DNA of 64,000 nt from Planctomycetota bacterium (lineage in GTDB: Bacteria; Planctomycetota; UBA8742; UBA2392), in the NCBI GenBank assembly GCA_003576915.1, contig QEVF01000002.1:62001-126000 (forward strand), read 5' to 3'. Numbering within the stretch: position 1 is the first letter of the stretch; each line of letters opens with the position of its first letter. Positions 8,654 to 18,705 of the stretch are shown here, in pieces. Below the pieces are notes generated by a model. It saw only the letters and a list, made by a program, of their open reading frames with translations, did no database searches and was not told where the DNA came from. The position numbers were made by a program, and so were the translations under genes.

Positions 8654-9424
8654 ATGCTGGCAAAGCGGCTCATTGTATGTCTGGACGTAAAGGACGGGCG
8701 CGTCGTCAAGGGCACGAATTTTGTCGGGCTGCGCGACGCCGGTGATCCCGTGGAGTGCGCTGTCCGCTATGACGCGGAGGAGGCCGACGAACTGGTATTC
8801 CTGGATATCACGGCGGGCCATGAGCAGCGCCAGACAACCGTGGACCTGGCCCGGCGCTGCGCCAAGGAACTTTCGATTCCGTTCACCATCGGCGGAGGGG
8901 TGCGAAGCGTGGGGGACTTTGAGACGCTGCTGCGCGCCGGCGCGGACAAAGTTGCCATCAACAGCGCGGCGGTGCGCAACGAGCAGCTGATCGCTGATTG
9001 TGCGCGGCGCTTCGGCGTTCAGGCTGTGGTGCTGGCCGTGGATGCCCGGCGAGTGCAGCAGCAATGGCATGTGTTTGTTAATGGTGGCCGGACTGATACC
9101 GGGCGCGATGCGCTGCACTGGCTGAAGCGTGGAGCCGATCTCGGCGCGGGCGAGATTTTGTTGACCAGCATGGACCAGGATGGAACGGGCCGCGGCTTTG
9201 ACCTCGAGCTGACGCGCCGGGCCGCGGAAGTCAGCCCGGTGCCTGTGATTGCGTCAGGCGGGGTCGGCACGCTGGAGCACCTGCGCGAGGGGCTTGATGC
9301 GGGCGCCGCTGCCGTGCTGGCGGCGGGCATCTTTCACTTCGGCAAGTACAGTGTCCGTCAGGCCAAGCAATACCTGCGAGACCACGGTGTTCTTGTTCGA
9401 CCGCCGGAGGAGATAGCGGCATGA
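8654..9424 (+). CDS. hisF: Imidazole glycerol phosphate synthase, cyclase subunit HisF
   Basis: TIM-barrel cyclase that combines PRFAR with HisH-derived ammonia to give IGP and AICAR. The 256-residue length is normal. The N-terminal catalytic Asp is in [12 protein letters not shown] and the second in VLAVDARR; phosphate sites are GGGVR and ASGGVG, and the [10 protein letters not shown] loop is intact. The ATG at 8654 begins 1 base after the preceding stop codon; the open frame upstream is inside the previous gene. The stop overlaps the next start by 4 bases. Confidence 0.95.
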   Translation: MLAKRLIVCLDVKDGRVVKGTNFVGLRDAGDPVECAVRYDAEEADELVFLDITAGHEQRQTTVDLARRCAKELSIPFTIGGGVRSVGDFETLLRAGADKVAINSAAVRNEQLIADCARRFGVQAVVLAVDARRVQQQWHVFVNGGRTDTGRDALHWLKRGADLGAGEILLTSMDQDGTGRGFDLELTRRAAEVSPVPVIASGGVGTLEHLREGLDAGAAAVLAAGIFHFGKYSVRQAKQYLRDHGVLVRPPEEIAA

Positions 9425-10767
9425 GCGATCCGACAGAACGCGAACCCCTGCGCGGGGTGAAGTGGGACGACAAAGGTCTGCTGCCCTGCGTACTCCAGGA
9501 TGCCGCCACCGGCGAGATTCTGACCCTGGCCTACATGAACGCTGAAGCCTTTGCGGAAACCATGCGCAGCGGCCAGATCGTGTTCTGGTCGCGCTCACGC
9601 AAGGAGTTGTGGCGCAAGGGCGAGACCAGCGGCAACACGATGCGCGTGGCCGAGCTCAAGCTTGACTGCGACGGCGACGCCCTGGTGGCCCGCGTGGTTC
9701 CGGCGGGTCCCGCCTGCCACACCGGAGAATCGGATTGTTTTTTCAACACCATTTTGCAGGACGAGGCGGCTCTGAAACAGACGGCGCAACCTGAGGCGGG
9801 AGGCTGGGGAGCGCGTCTGGGGGCCCTCCTGGAGGATGTGAGGACTCTCTTGCAGGCCAGGCGGCAGCAGTTGCCGGAGGGCAGCTACAGCACCTATTTG
9901 TTCAAGGCGGGCCTCGACAAGATTCTGAAGAAGGTTGGAGAGGAGGCCACGGAAACCGTGATTGCCGCCAAGAACGCTGACAAGGCTGCGCTCGTCGGGG
10001 AGATGTGCGATCTGCTGTACCACCTGCTGGTCCTGATGGTGGAGCGGGAGGTCAGCCTTGAGGACTTGCGGCGCCAGATGCAGGACCGCCACGTGAAGAA
10101 GGGCGGGACGGGGGGCACTTCAGTCAGCGTGAGGCGCGCGGGGAGTGAGGAGCACGAGCCCGAGCTGAAGATCAGCCGGCCCGCCGGCTGTCAGGAGCTG
10201 GAAGAGCGGCTGCTGCGGCAGTTGGACCCAAGTCTCGCACGGGACGTGACCCGCGCATTGGAGCTGATGTACCGTGCCCACGCGGGACAAACACGTGACG
10301 AAGGCGTGCCCTATGCGACGCATCCGCTGCACGTGGCTCTGCTGGGCGTCGAGGAGTGCAAGATGCGAGGGAGGGACGAGGTCCTGGCCGCGCTGCTGCA
10401 CGACGTGCTGGAAGACCACATGGAGACTACGCCGCAGGACATCGAGAAACTATTCGGCGCGCCGGTGGCCGAAGCCGTTGTCTTGCTGACGAAGATGTAC
10501 AAGCGCGACGGGAGCCCCAAAGAGATGGGTTTGAGGCGCTATTACGAGGGATTGCGTGGCGCGCCGGCCTGGGTCAAAGCCGTCAAGATTCTTGATCGCG
10601 TCCATAATCTGCGCACCTTGCCCAAGTCGGGGCGAGGGGCCGAGCATGTCGCTCAGTACCGCAAGGCCACGCGCGAGAATCTGTTGCCGCTATGTGCCAC
10701 CAGTACGGATAGTCGCCTGCTCAAGGCCGCCGAATTGCTGCTGATCGAACTTCAGCGCAGGGCATGA
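9421..10767 (+). CDS. hisI: HisIE fused to a RelA/SpoT-type HD phosphohydrolase domain
   Basis: A single uninterrupted 448-residue frame with three modules. Residues about 10-115 are phosphoribosyl-AMP cyclohydrolase (HisI), with metal-binding DCDGDAL and [13 protein letters not shown]. Residues 130-225 are phosphoribosyl-ATP pyrophosphatase (HisE), with [15 protein letters not shown]. Residues 275-445 form an RSH/MESH1-like HD domain: Arg292, His301 in ATHPLHVA, the HD-ED pairs 327-328 and 331-332 (LLHDVLED), and Asp392/Asn396 (ILDRVHNL). No synthetase domain follows. Normal HisIE ends near residue 230. The HD part may hydrolyse (p)ppGpp or a related nucleotide; this is inferred, not shown. 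It is the last his gene. Confidence 0.92.
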   Translation: MSDPTEREPLRGVKWDDKGLLPCVLQDAATGEILTLAYMNAEAFAETMRSGQIVFWSRSRKELWRKGETSGNTMRVAELKLDCDGDALVARVVPAGPACHTGESDCFFNTILQDEAALKQTAQPEAGGWGARLGALLEDVRTLLQARRQQLPEGSYSTYLFKAGLDKILKKVGEEATETVIAAKNADKAALVGEMCDLLYHLLVLMVEREVSLEDLRRQMQDRHVKKGGTGGTSVSVRRAGSEEHEPELKISRPAGCQELEERLLRQLDPSLARDVTRALELMYRAHAGQTRDEGVPYATHPLHVALLGVEECKMRGRDEVLAALLHDVLEDHMETTPQDIEKLFGAPVAEAVVLLTKMYKRDGSPKEMGLRRYYEGLRGAPAWVKAVKILDRVHNLRTLPKSGRGAEHVAQYRKATRENLLPLCATSTDSRLLKAAELLLIELQRRA

Positions 10768-10817
10768 GGCGGCTTCCTGCTTTCATTTTGCCGCTGGCAA
10801 TCTTCAATTGCGGTCAA

Positions 10818-10890
<73 letters not shown>

Positions 10891-10936
10891 CCAGCTTCCT
10901 GCGCCCGGCCCGGCGAGGCGCTGCATCGGGAGCCTT

Positions 10937-11515
10937 ATGGCGGAGGGCATTGACAGCTTTCCCGCTCCGCCTGCACCGTTCTCCTGGTTGCCTGACGTCT
11001 TGACCCTGTCCCGCCTGCCGATGGCTGCTGCCGTCTGGCTGGTTGCGCCCTGGCCGTGGGCGCTCGTGGCTTTGATGGCGGCGGCCGCCTTGACCGACTT
11101 GCTGGACGGCTGGGCGGCACGCAGCCTGGGCGTGATGAGCGGCAGGGGGGCCTGGCTGGACCCGCTCTGTGACAAGGCCTTTGTAGTATCCCTGCTGGGG
11201 GCTCTGATGCTGCGGTCGGCGGCGCCCTGGTGGGTGTTTGTGCTGATCGGGACGCGCGAGATCATTCAGTTGCCCCTGATACTGGCTTACAGACTGATCC
11301 GCGTGCTGCGGCCGCGCCTTCGATTCAATTTCAGGGCTGGATTGCCGGGCAAGTTCGCCACCGTGGCCCAGTTCGCCGCAGTAGCTGCGGTCCTGCTTCA
11401 AAGCGCCGTTGTGGTGCTGGCTGCCGTGTCCAGCGTGGCGGGGTGTCTGGCAGTGGTTCATTATCTCCGGCGCGCAGCGCTGCTGGCGCGTGCTGAGGAG
11501 GACGCGGCTCCATGA
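10937..11515 (+). CDS. CDP-alcohol phosphatidyltransferase family membrane protein
   Basis: An integral membrane enzyme of phospholipid head-group exchange, transferring a phosphatidyl group from CDP-diacylglycerol to an alcohol. The family signature D-x2-DG-x2-AR-x8-G-x3-D-x3-D is complete (DLLDGWAAR ... DPLCDK, near residues 55-81). About five hydrophobic helices span the 192 residues. The ATG at 10937, with GGGAG 4 bases before it, is chosen because the upstream part of the frame lies in the tRNA. The substrate (glycerol-phosphate, inositol-phosphate or other) cannot be decided. It overlaps the next gene by 4 bases. Confidence 0.83.
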   Translation: MAEGIDSFPAPPAPFSWLPDVLTLSRLPMAAAVWLVAPWPWALVALMAAAALTDLLDGWAARSLGVMSGRGAWLDPLCDKAFVVSLLGALMLRSAAPWWVFVLIGTREIIQLPLILAYRLIRVLRPRLRFNFRAGLPGKFATVAQFAAVAAVLLQSAVVVLAAVSSVAGCLAVVHYLRRAALLARAEEDAAP

Positions 11516-12135
11516 TCCCGCTGCCACCCGATTTCTACCTGAGACCCACGTTACAGGTGGCGCGGGACCTTCTGGGCGCGGTGATTGTGCGCGATTCTGT
11601 CTTGCTCCGCATCACGGAAGTGGAGGCCTATGGGCCCGCGGACAGCGCCAGCCACGCCTATCGGGGATTGACGAGGCGAAACGCGGCGATGTTCAAATCG
11701 GGAGGCCACGCCTACGTTTACCTCTGCTACGGGCTGCACCGCATGCTGAACTTCGTAACGGAGGAAGAAGGGATCGGTGCCGCTGTGCTCATTCGCTCCT
11801 GCGAGCCGCTGGCGGGGGAGTCTGTCGTACGCGAGCGCCGGGGCGGTTTGACGGGGCCGCGCCTTCTGGCCGGGCCGGGCTGCGTCGGGCAGGCTTTGGC
11901 GCTTACCTTGGACGTGAACGGCACGCCGCTGTCTGGAGGAGGGGCCATTCAAGTGTGCGAGGGGCGTCCACCGCAGCAGATTCTGGCTGGGCCCAGGATC
12001 GGAATTGGCTATGCCCTGAGGCGCGACGTCCTTGCCCCCTGGCGGTTTGCCGCAGGCGACAGCCGCTGGGTCTCACATCGTTCGGGGCTCAAAGCGTTGC
12101 GGGTGAAAGGTCAACAAGCCTCCGCACGCTCTTAA
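11512..12135 (+). CDS. 3-methyladenine DNA glycosylase (AAG/Mpg family)
   Basis: A monofunctional base-excision repair glycosylase that removes alkylated purines. The 207-residue length is typical of the bacterial AAG family. The characteristic ITEVEAYGPADSASHAYRG carries the catalytic Glu, followed by the nucleotide-flipping segment HAYVYLCYGLH and the RSCEP motif. The 3' end overlaps, convergently, the last 47 bases of a small gene on the other strand. The ATGA junction with the phosphatidyltransferase suggests one transcript. Confidence 0.9.
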   Translation: MIPLPPDFYLRPTLQVARDLLGAVIVRDSVLLRITEVEAYGPADSASHAYRGLTRRNAAMFKSGGHAYVYLCYGLHRMLNFVTEEEGIGAAVLIRSCEPLAGESVVRERRGGLTGPRLLAGPGCVGQALALTLDVNGTPLSGGGAIQVCEGRPPQQILAGPRIGIGYALRRDVLAPWRFAAGDSRWVSHRSGLKALRVKGQQASARS

Positions 12136-12367
12136 TCCGATTCAAGGGCAGGCGCATCTGCTTGTCCCTGGGCCACTGTCCGAACTTCTGGGCAAAGGCC
12201 AGCCACTCCTGCTGACTTTTTCCGCCGTCTCCCTCGCGGTGCACCTCAACGTCCAACAACAGCGCTTCGCCGTCAATGATCGAGTGAAACCGGCCTGCAA
12301 TCAGGGCGTCTGTACCCGTGTCGATCACGACTGTGATTCCGTGCAGTGAATGCCGTTCGTGATCCAT
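12089..12367 (-). CDS. Small protein of unknown function
   Basis: A 92-residue product from the ATG at 12367 preceded by a strong Shine-Dalgarno (GGAGGAA, 4 bases before the ATG), the main reason to believe it is real. The sequence alternates short beta-like segments (GITVVIDTGTDAL, GEALLLDVEVHREG) with a Trp-rich middle (QQEWLAFAQKFGQWP) and has no signal peptide or membrane segment. I recognise no family. It lies downstream of the GGDEF gene on the same strand and converges on the glycosylase gene, overlapping it by 47 bases. Confidence 0.6.
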   Translation of the reverse strand: MDHERHSLHGITVVIDTGTDALIAGRFHSIIDGEALLLDVEVHREGDGGKSQQEWLAFAQKFGQWPRDKQMRLPLNRIKSVRRLVDLSPATL

Positions 12368-12396
12368 GGACTTCCTCCGTGCGCTGCGACTCCCCG

Positions 12397-13407
12397 TCAG
12401 GCTACCGGGCGATTGGCGCAAGTTGCAACATGAACCCGGTTTCGTCCGCCGCGCTTGGCCTCATAGAGCGCGGCATCGGCACTGGCAAGCAGGTCGGCAC
12501 TTTCGGGCGCGGGGCTGGACGCTACGCCAACACTTACGGTGACCACGGAGGCCGCGGTGTTTCGCGTATGGGTTATGCCCAGCTCCTGAACGGCGATGCG
12601 CAGCCTCTCGGCTACATTGAATGCACCATCGGGCGGGGTGTCAGGCAGAATGACAGCAAATTCCTCACCTCCATAGCGGGCCACGACGTCGGCCGGCCGC
12701 AACAGGGCGCGTTTAAGTGCCGCGGCTACCTGCTGCAGGCAGACGTCGCCGCGCGGGTGACCATAGGCGTCATTGAAGGCCTTGAAGTGGTCGACATCGA
12801 TCATCAGCAGACTCAACCAGGCCGGGGCACTGAGCGCGTGGGTAGCGCGGCGCAGACGGCGGCACTCCACTTCGATGGTTTCGTCAAAGTGCCTGCGGTT
12901 GGCCACGCCTGTCAGGCCGTCGGTGCGGGTCAGTTCGGTGAGTTTGCGGTTGGCGAACTCAAGCTGCTGGGTGACGGCCAGAAGCTCCCGTTCGCGCGCC
13001 TTGCGTGATTCCTGCTCGCGGCGTACGGCCAACGCCATGCGCAGACGGGCATGGAGTTCCACGCGACTGATAGGTCGCGAGAGATAGTCAGAGGCGCCGG
13101 CATCAAAGGCCTTCTCGATGCTTTCGGTCTCCGACATGGCGGTCACGATGATGATGGGAGTGTCCGACAGATGGGGGGTCGCCTTGATGCGCCGGCAGGC
13201 CTCAAATCCATCAATTCCGGGCATCACGACGTCCATGAGGATCACCTCGACGTCGGACGCCGGTTTCTCAGCGGGCTCAATTCCAAGGAGCCTGAAGGCC
13301 TCCTCGGCCGAAGACGCGCCGAGTATCTCCCGAAAGCCCTCCACGCGCAGTGTGGCCTCGAGTACCCGGCGGTTCACGGGAGAGTCGTCGACGACGAGAA
13401 TGCTCAT
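12397..13407 (-). CDS. Response regulator with diguanylate cyclase (GGDEF) output
   Basis: A PleD/WspR-like c-di-GMP synthase of 336 residues. The N-terminal receiver has the acidic pair VVDDS and phospho-acceptor Asp59 in ILMDVVMPG. A coiled linker (130-160) leads to the GGDEF domain with DGLTGVANRR, IDVDHFKAFND and active-site GGEEF (246-250). An RxxD inhibitory site (RPAD, 237-240) sits exactly five residues upstream, indicating product inhibition. It overlaps the HPt gene by 4 bases. No histidine kinase is nearby. Confidence 0.93.
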   Translation of the reverse strand: MSILVVDDSPVNRRVLEATLRVEGFREILGASSAEEAFRLLGIEPAEKPASDVEVILMDVVMPGIDGFEACRRIKATPHLSDTPIIIVTAMSETESIEKAFDAGASDYLSRPISRVELHARLRMALAVRREQESRKARERELLAVTQQLEFANRKLTELTRTDGLTGVANRRHFDETIEVECRRLRRATHALSAPAWLSLLMIDVDHFKAFNDAYGHPRGDVCLQQVAAALKRALLRPADVVARYGGEEFAVILPDTPPDGAFNVAERLRIAVQELGITHTRNTAASVVTVSVGVASSPAPESADLLASADAALYEAKRGGRNRVHVATCANRPVA

Positions 13408-13781
13408 GGGCCGGCGCCTTTCGACTCGGACTCAATCTCCGCCATTCTTCGAAGGAGGCGCTCAGAGGCGCGTTGCAGAAGGACCAAATCGGCGGGTAGA
13501 TCCCTGACCATGCCGGCACGGGCTGCTGTTTCCATTCGCGCGCAAATGGACGCAACCTCAAGTGCGCCGATGCTGGCGGCGCTGCCTTTAATGGTGTGGG
13601 CTGCAGCCGCAACAACCTCTGTGGAGACAGCCGCAACCGACTGCCGCAGGGCTTGAACCTGGGAGTCGAGCGTGGAGCGAAACAGCGCGAACAACTCCGC
13701 GATCAGCAGGTCGGGGGTCTCGCCGCCGAGCTCGCGCAGGCTGCGGAGAGTCTGTGAGTCCAGTGTCGGAGGGTCGCCCAT
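13404..13781 (-). CDS. Histidine phosphotransfer (HPt) protein
   Basis: A free-standing HPt domain of 125 residues, a phosphorelay intermediate. The phosphorylatable His62 is in AHTIKGSAASIGA, the family signature, inside a helical bundle. The ATG at 13781 is chosen because GGTGAG lies 4 bases upstream; an earlier in-frame ATG at 13823 has no such site. ATGA coupling to the receiver-GGDEF gene suggests it donates to, or competes for, that receiver. The cognate hybrid kinase is outside the window. Confidence 0.87.
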   Translation of the reverse strand: MGDPPTLDSQTLRSLRELGGETPDLLIAELFALFRSTLDSQVQALRQSVAAVSTEVVAAAAHTIKGSAASIGALEVASICARMETAARAGMVRDLPADLVLLQRASERLLRRMAEIESESKGAGP

Positions 13782-13942
13782 GCGCTCACCTTCATTCCGA
13801 GAAACATAAAATACATAAAACACCCGCCTCGCACAAGTGATTTTGTGGGCAACTGGTAAGCCGCCTCAGAATTGGTTAGCGTCGGAAGGCGCGGGCAGCC
13901 CGAGCCGGGAGGTCGGGGAAGCCCGAACGCATTGAGGACGAC

Positions 13943-14464
13943 ATGCCGACAAACATCGCCGTCTATCCGGGCACATTCGATCCCGTGACCAACGGACATC
14001 TCGACGTGATCAGACGGGGCGCGCAGCTGTTCGGAGAGTTGGTCGTGGCCTGCGCCGTCAACATCACCAAGCAGCCGCTGTTCAGTCTCTCCGAACGCCT
14101 CGATCTTCTGAAGACGGTGACGCGAGGGCTTCGGAATGTCCGTGTCGAGAGCTTTGAGGGCATGGTGGTGGACTACGTGAAGCGTCAGGGTTCGCGCGTA
14201 ATCCTGCGCGGCATCCGCACTTTTTCCGACTTTGAGGCCGAGGTGCAGATGGCTCTTGCCAACCGCACGTTTGCGCCGGAGGTCGAAACGGTGTTCGTGT
14301 GCGCCAGTCTTGAGGAAAGCTTCATCTCGTCGCGCCTCATACGCGAGGCGGCCGCGCTGGACGGCGACGTGGGTCGATTTGTGCCGCCCGAAGTGCTGGA
14401 GGCCCTGCGCGGCAAGAAACGGGCGCTTCATGCCCAGGTCGGCAGCCACAGGAAGGGCAAATAG
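13943..14464 (+). CDS. coaD: Phosphopantetheine adenylyltransferase
   Basis: The penultimate coenzyme A step, transferring AMP to 4'-phosphopantetheine. At 173 residues it is slightly longer than usual, with a short basic tail. The nucleotidyltransferase T/HxGH signature is GTFDPVTNGHLD, the central RGIRTFSDFEAE is typical of CoaD, and the ISSRLIRE loop (ISSTxxR class) is present. GAGGACGAC before the ATG is a plausible ribosome site. It appears as the first gene of a plus-strand group facing away from the HPt/GGDEF pair. Confidence 0.94.
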   Translation: MPTNIAVYPGTFDPVTNGHLDVIRRGAQLFGELVVACAVNITKQPLFSLSERLDLLKTVTRGLRNVRVESFEGMVVDYVKRQGSRVILRGIRTFSDFEAEVQMALANRTFAPEVETVFVCASLEESFISSRLIREAAALDGDVGRFVPPEVLEALRGKKRALHAQVGSHRKGK

Positions 14465-14597
14465 CACGCTTTGGGCGCGAGGCCGTTGCGATCACGGCTC
14501 CACATTTTCCATTTTCATTTTTCATTCGCCGCAGCCGATGCACAATGCCGCGCCAAATTGACCCGCGAAGCACAAGCCCGCACCGAGAGGTTGGCCC

Positions 14598-15764
<1,167 letters not shown>

Positions 15765-15784
15765 ACGCGCCATGCGCGGCTTGC

Positions 15785-15813
15785 TTGACTCCAATTTGGA
15801 GCGCCGCTAGGCT
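15785..15813 (+). promoter_or_regulatory. Sigma70-type promoter upstream of the alpha-oxoamine synthase
   Basis: TTGACT (15785-15790), a 17-base spacer and TAGGCT (15808-15813) match the -35/-10 consensus with ideal spacing. The expected start of transcription is about 30 bases before the GTG of the next gene. This argues that the synthase gene is expressed independently of sucC. Confidence 0.5.
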
Positions 15814-15849
15814 GGCGCCGCGACTGGTGACATGCCGTAAAGGGGTCTT

Positions 15850-17034
15850 GTGGACGTCTTCCAAAAGTGTTTTGACTTCAAACGCGATCTCGAGGTGAAG
15901 GCCGCGGGCCTTTACCCGTTTTTCAAGACCATTGAGGGCAATTTCGGCTCTCGGGTGGTGATTGACGGTCGGGAAGTCGTCATGGCAGGGTCCAACAACT
16001 ATCTTGGACTCACACGCCACCCCAAGGTTGTGGAAGCCGCGGTGGATGCCACCAAGAAGTTTGGAACCTCCTGCTCGGGCTCGCGTTACGCAAACGGCAC
16101 TTACGTGCTTCACGTGGAGCTGGAAGAGAAGCTTGCCGACTTCATGAAGAAGGAAAAGGCTCTTTGCTTCACGACCGGCTATACGACCAACATGGGCGCC
16201 ATTTCGACCTTGGCCGGGCGCCGTGACATCATCTTCTCGGACCGTGAGAACCACTCGTGCATCATGGATGCCACGATGCTCACCTTTGCCGAGACCAAGA
16301 AGTACCAGCATAACGATATGGAGGACTTGGACCGCATCCTCCAAGGCAGCGATCCGGAAGCCGGCAAGTTGATCGTCAGCGATGGCGTCTTTTCGATGAA
16401 GGGAATCGTCGCCAATCTGCCGGAGATGGTCCGCCTCAAGCGCAAGTACGGCTGCCGCGTCTTCATTGACGATGCCCACGGCTTTGGCGTGATCGGCAAG
16501 AACGGTCGAGGCACGGGAGAGTATCACGGTCTCGAGACCGAGGTCGACGTGGTCATGGGCACGTTCTCCAAGAGCTTTGCGGGTCTGGGCGGCTTTATTG
16601 CCGGCCCGGAGCGTGTGATCAGCTACGTGAAACATCATGCGCGCCAATTGATTTTTGCCGCCAGCATGACTCCGGCCAGCGTGGCTGCCGTCACCATGGC
16701 GCTGCATCTGATCCGCACGGAGCCCCAGCACCTCGAGAATCTGCGCAACGTGTGCAAGACCGTGCGGAACGAGTTCAGGCGTGTAGGTTTTTCCGTGCCC
16801 GAGGGCGATACGCCCATCGTCTACATCAAGGTGGGCGAAGATGAAGCAGCCTTCATGTTCTGGAAGGAACTGCTCGGGCTGGGTGTTTACACCAACCCGG
16901 TGATCACTCCCGGCGTTCCCAAGGGTCAAAGCGGCGTGCGCGCCAGCTTCATGGCCATCCACACGCAGAGCGACATCGCCCACGTCATTGACGCGTTCAC
17001 CACGCTGGGCAAGAAGTACGGCATCATCAAGTAG
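15850..17034 (+). CDS. Alpha-oxoamine synthase family PLP enzyme (serine palmitoyltransferase / KBL-like)
   Basis: A PLP-dependent enzyme condensing an amino acid with an acyl-CoA. The 394 residues include [12 protein letters not shown] (48-59), [21 protein letters not shown], the PLP Asp/His in DDAHGFG (207-213) and the Schiff-base lysine K241 in [12 protein letters not shown]. Family members are Kbl, BioF, HemA and serine palmitoyltransferase. The sequence style resembles Spt/Kbl, but the acyl substrate cannot be read off. The start is GTG at 15850, with AAAGGGG 4 bases before it. A strong sigma70-like promoter precedes it. Confidence 0.82.
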   Translation: MDVFQKCFDFKRDLEVKAAGLYPFFKTIEGNFGSRVVIDGREVVMAGSNNYLGLTRHPKVVEAAVDATKKFGTSCSGSRYANGTYVLHVELEEKLADFMKKEKALCFTTGYTTNMGAISTLAGRRDIIFSDRENHSCIMDATMLTFAETKKYQHNDMEDLDRILQGSDPEAGKLIVSDGVFSMKGIVANLPEMVRLKRKYGCRVFIDDAHGFGVIGKNGRGTGEYHGLETEVDVVMGTFSKSFAGLGGFIAGPERVISYVKHHARQLIFAASMTPASVAAVTMALHLIRTEPQHLENLRNVCKTVRNEFRRVGFSVPEGDTPIVYIKVGEDEAAFMFWKELLGLGVYTNPVITPGVPKGQSGVRASFMAIHTQSDIAHVIDAFTTLGKKYGIIK

Positions 17035-17086
17035 ATTGGTTCTGCGTGGCCCTTGGATTGCGGCTGGCGGGGCCGCCTGTGTGCTT

Positions 17087-17443
17087 TCAGCTCGGGCTGC
17101 CGGCCCCCCGAAACATGAAAAATGCCGCGCCGATCAGGCAGAGTGCCGCCCACAGAAAGTCCAGGCGCAGCTTCTCGCCCATGTAGAAGACTGCGAAGGC
17201 CGCAAACACGCCCATGGTGATCACCTCCTGCATCACCTTGAGTTGGCCCAGGTCATAGCCCGCGGCCTTGCCCAGGCGATTGGCCGGAACCTGCAGGCAG
17301 TACTCGAAGAAGGCGACACCCCAACTCACAAGTACGGCAATCCAGATGGCCTTGTCTTTTGCGTCCTTGAGATGGCCATACCAGGCGTAGGTCATGAATA
17401 TGTTTGACCCGACCAGCAGAAGCGGCGTCCAGAGCTTCTCCAT
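17087..17443 (-). CDS. DUF486 family four-helix membrane protein
   Basis: A small inner-membrane protein of 118 residues with four hydrophobic segments, resembling half of a DMT-type transporter. Typical DUF486 features are the N-terminal LLLVGSNIFMTYAWYGHLK, the polar CLQVPANRLG loop and GQLKVMQEVIT. The ATG at 17443 is preferred over one at 17470 because GGGAG lies 8 bases before it. Function is not established for the family. It sits directly downstream of the FAD oxidoreductase gene on the same strand. Confidence 0.83.
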   Translation of the reverse strand: MEKLWTPLLLVGSNIFMTYAWYGHLKDAKDKAIWIAVLVSWGVAFFEYCLQVPANRLGKAAGYDLGQLKVMQEVITMGVFAAFAVFYMGEKLRLDFLWAALCLIGAAFFMFRGAGSPS

Positions 17444-17466
17444 GGCAGCACTCCCGAGTAAGGACG

Positions 17467-18654
17467 TCAAATCACGTTTCGTTCGTCGGCAAGTTCCGTA
17501 CCGTCGGAGAAACGCGACAGCCGCAGACGTGAGATGTCGATGGAACGGGCCTTGCCGTCCAGAACCAGTTCAGACGTGACCAGCCCGGCCGCGGGCGCAT
17601 GCATCAGACCATGACCCGAGAAGCCCGCGCATATGAACAGGCCGGTCACCGGCTCCAGCTTGTCGATGATCGGATGATGGTCCGGCGTTGTTTCGTACAG
17701 CCCCGCCCACTTGGCCCGGGGAGAAGCGTGCTCCAGCAGGGGAATGCGCCCCATGGCCGTCATCAGCATCTTCTCGCCGTATTCCTCATCAAACGTCTGG
17801 TTGAAGCTCGGCGGTTCTTCCTCGTTGCTCATGCCGATGAGCACGCCGCCTGACTCCCGGTGGCAATAGAGGGTCGTGGATAGGTCCACCGTCATCGGCC
17901 AAGGGTCCTTGATCAGGTCAAACTTGTCGGTCGTGATGATCTGGCGACGAAAGGGTTCTATGGGCACATCAACGTTGGCCAGCGCGGCGACCGTTCGCGA
18001 CCACGCGCCAGTGGCCAGGATCACGCTGCCCGCCGCTATCTCGCCGTTGTCCGTGCGTACTCCCACAACCCGGCGCCCCGTGGAATCCAAATCGATACCG
18101 GTGACGGTAACCTCGGTTTCGATCACTGCTCCCTCGCGGCGCGCGGCCTTGGCGTATCCCTGGGTAATGTCGTTGGGATCCCCAAAGCCATCGCGCTGAT
18201 GGAAAGTGGCCCCCTGCACACCCTCAAGATTGACATAGGGGAAGCGTTTGCCCACATCGGAAGTTGTGAGCCATTCCGCCTTCATGCCCAATCGTTTCCA
18301 CAGTTCAAAATTGCGGCGGAAGCTCTGCTCCAGCTCATCCGTCGTCAGCAGGAACAGGTACCCCCACTGCCGGAATTGAAGCGGAAAGCCGAGTTCCTCC
18401 TCCCAGCGTTCAAAGCGCTCGATACTGGCAAGGCTCAGCCTTACATTGACCTCGGTGCTGAATTGGGCGCGAATGCCACCAGCGCACTTGCCCGTCGACT
18501 CCTGGCCTAGAAACTCCCCGCGCTCCAGAAGCACGACGCGGCCGGCCTTGCGCCTGGCGAGGTGGTAGGCAATCGAGACGCCGATGCAGCCGCCGCCCAC
18601 AATCAGAATGTCCGCTGACTTTTCCAAGGCAGTCTCCCCGAAGTCGGGCGGCAC
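17467..18654 (-). CDS. FAD-dependent oxidoreductase, DAO family (sarcosine oxidase beta-like)
   Basis: A flavoprotein of the D-amino-acid-oxidase fold, 395 residues. The dinucleotide-binding motif is ILIVGGGCIGVSIAYHLARR (16-35), followed by LLERGEFLGQESTGK and GGIRAQF. The second half has ILATGAWS, the substrate-side KWAGLYETTPDHHP and the C-terminal FAD motif CAGFSGHGLMHAPAAG. Likely substrates are N-methylated or secondary amino acids such as sarcosine or dimethylglycine, inferred from family. No signal peptide is seen, so it is cytoplasmic. A DUF486 gene follows. Confidence 0.87.
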   Translation of the reverse strand: MPPDFGETALEKSADILIVGGGCIGVSIAYHLARRKAGRVVLLERGEFLGQESTGKCAGGIRAQFSTEVNVRLSLASIERFERWEEELGFPLQFRQWGYLFLLTTDELEQSFRRNFELWKRLGMKAEWLTTSDVGKRFPYVNLEGVQGATFHQRDGFGDPNDITQGYAKAARREGAVIETEVTVTGIDLDSTGRRVVGVRTDNGEIAAGSVILATGAWSRTVAALANVDVPIEPFRRQIITTDKFDLIKDPWPMTVDLSTTLYCHRESGGVLIGMSNEEEPPSFNQTFDEEYGEKMLMTAMGRIPLLEHASPRAKWAGLYETTPDHHPIIDKLEPVTGLFICAGFSGHGLMHAPAAGLVTSELVLDGKARSIDISRLRLSRFSDGTELADERNVI

Positions 18655-18705
18655 AATAGCGCGCCGCGCATGGCGTTTGTAGGGGCGAGATGCCGCGCGC
18701 CGTTG

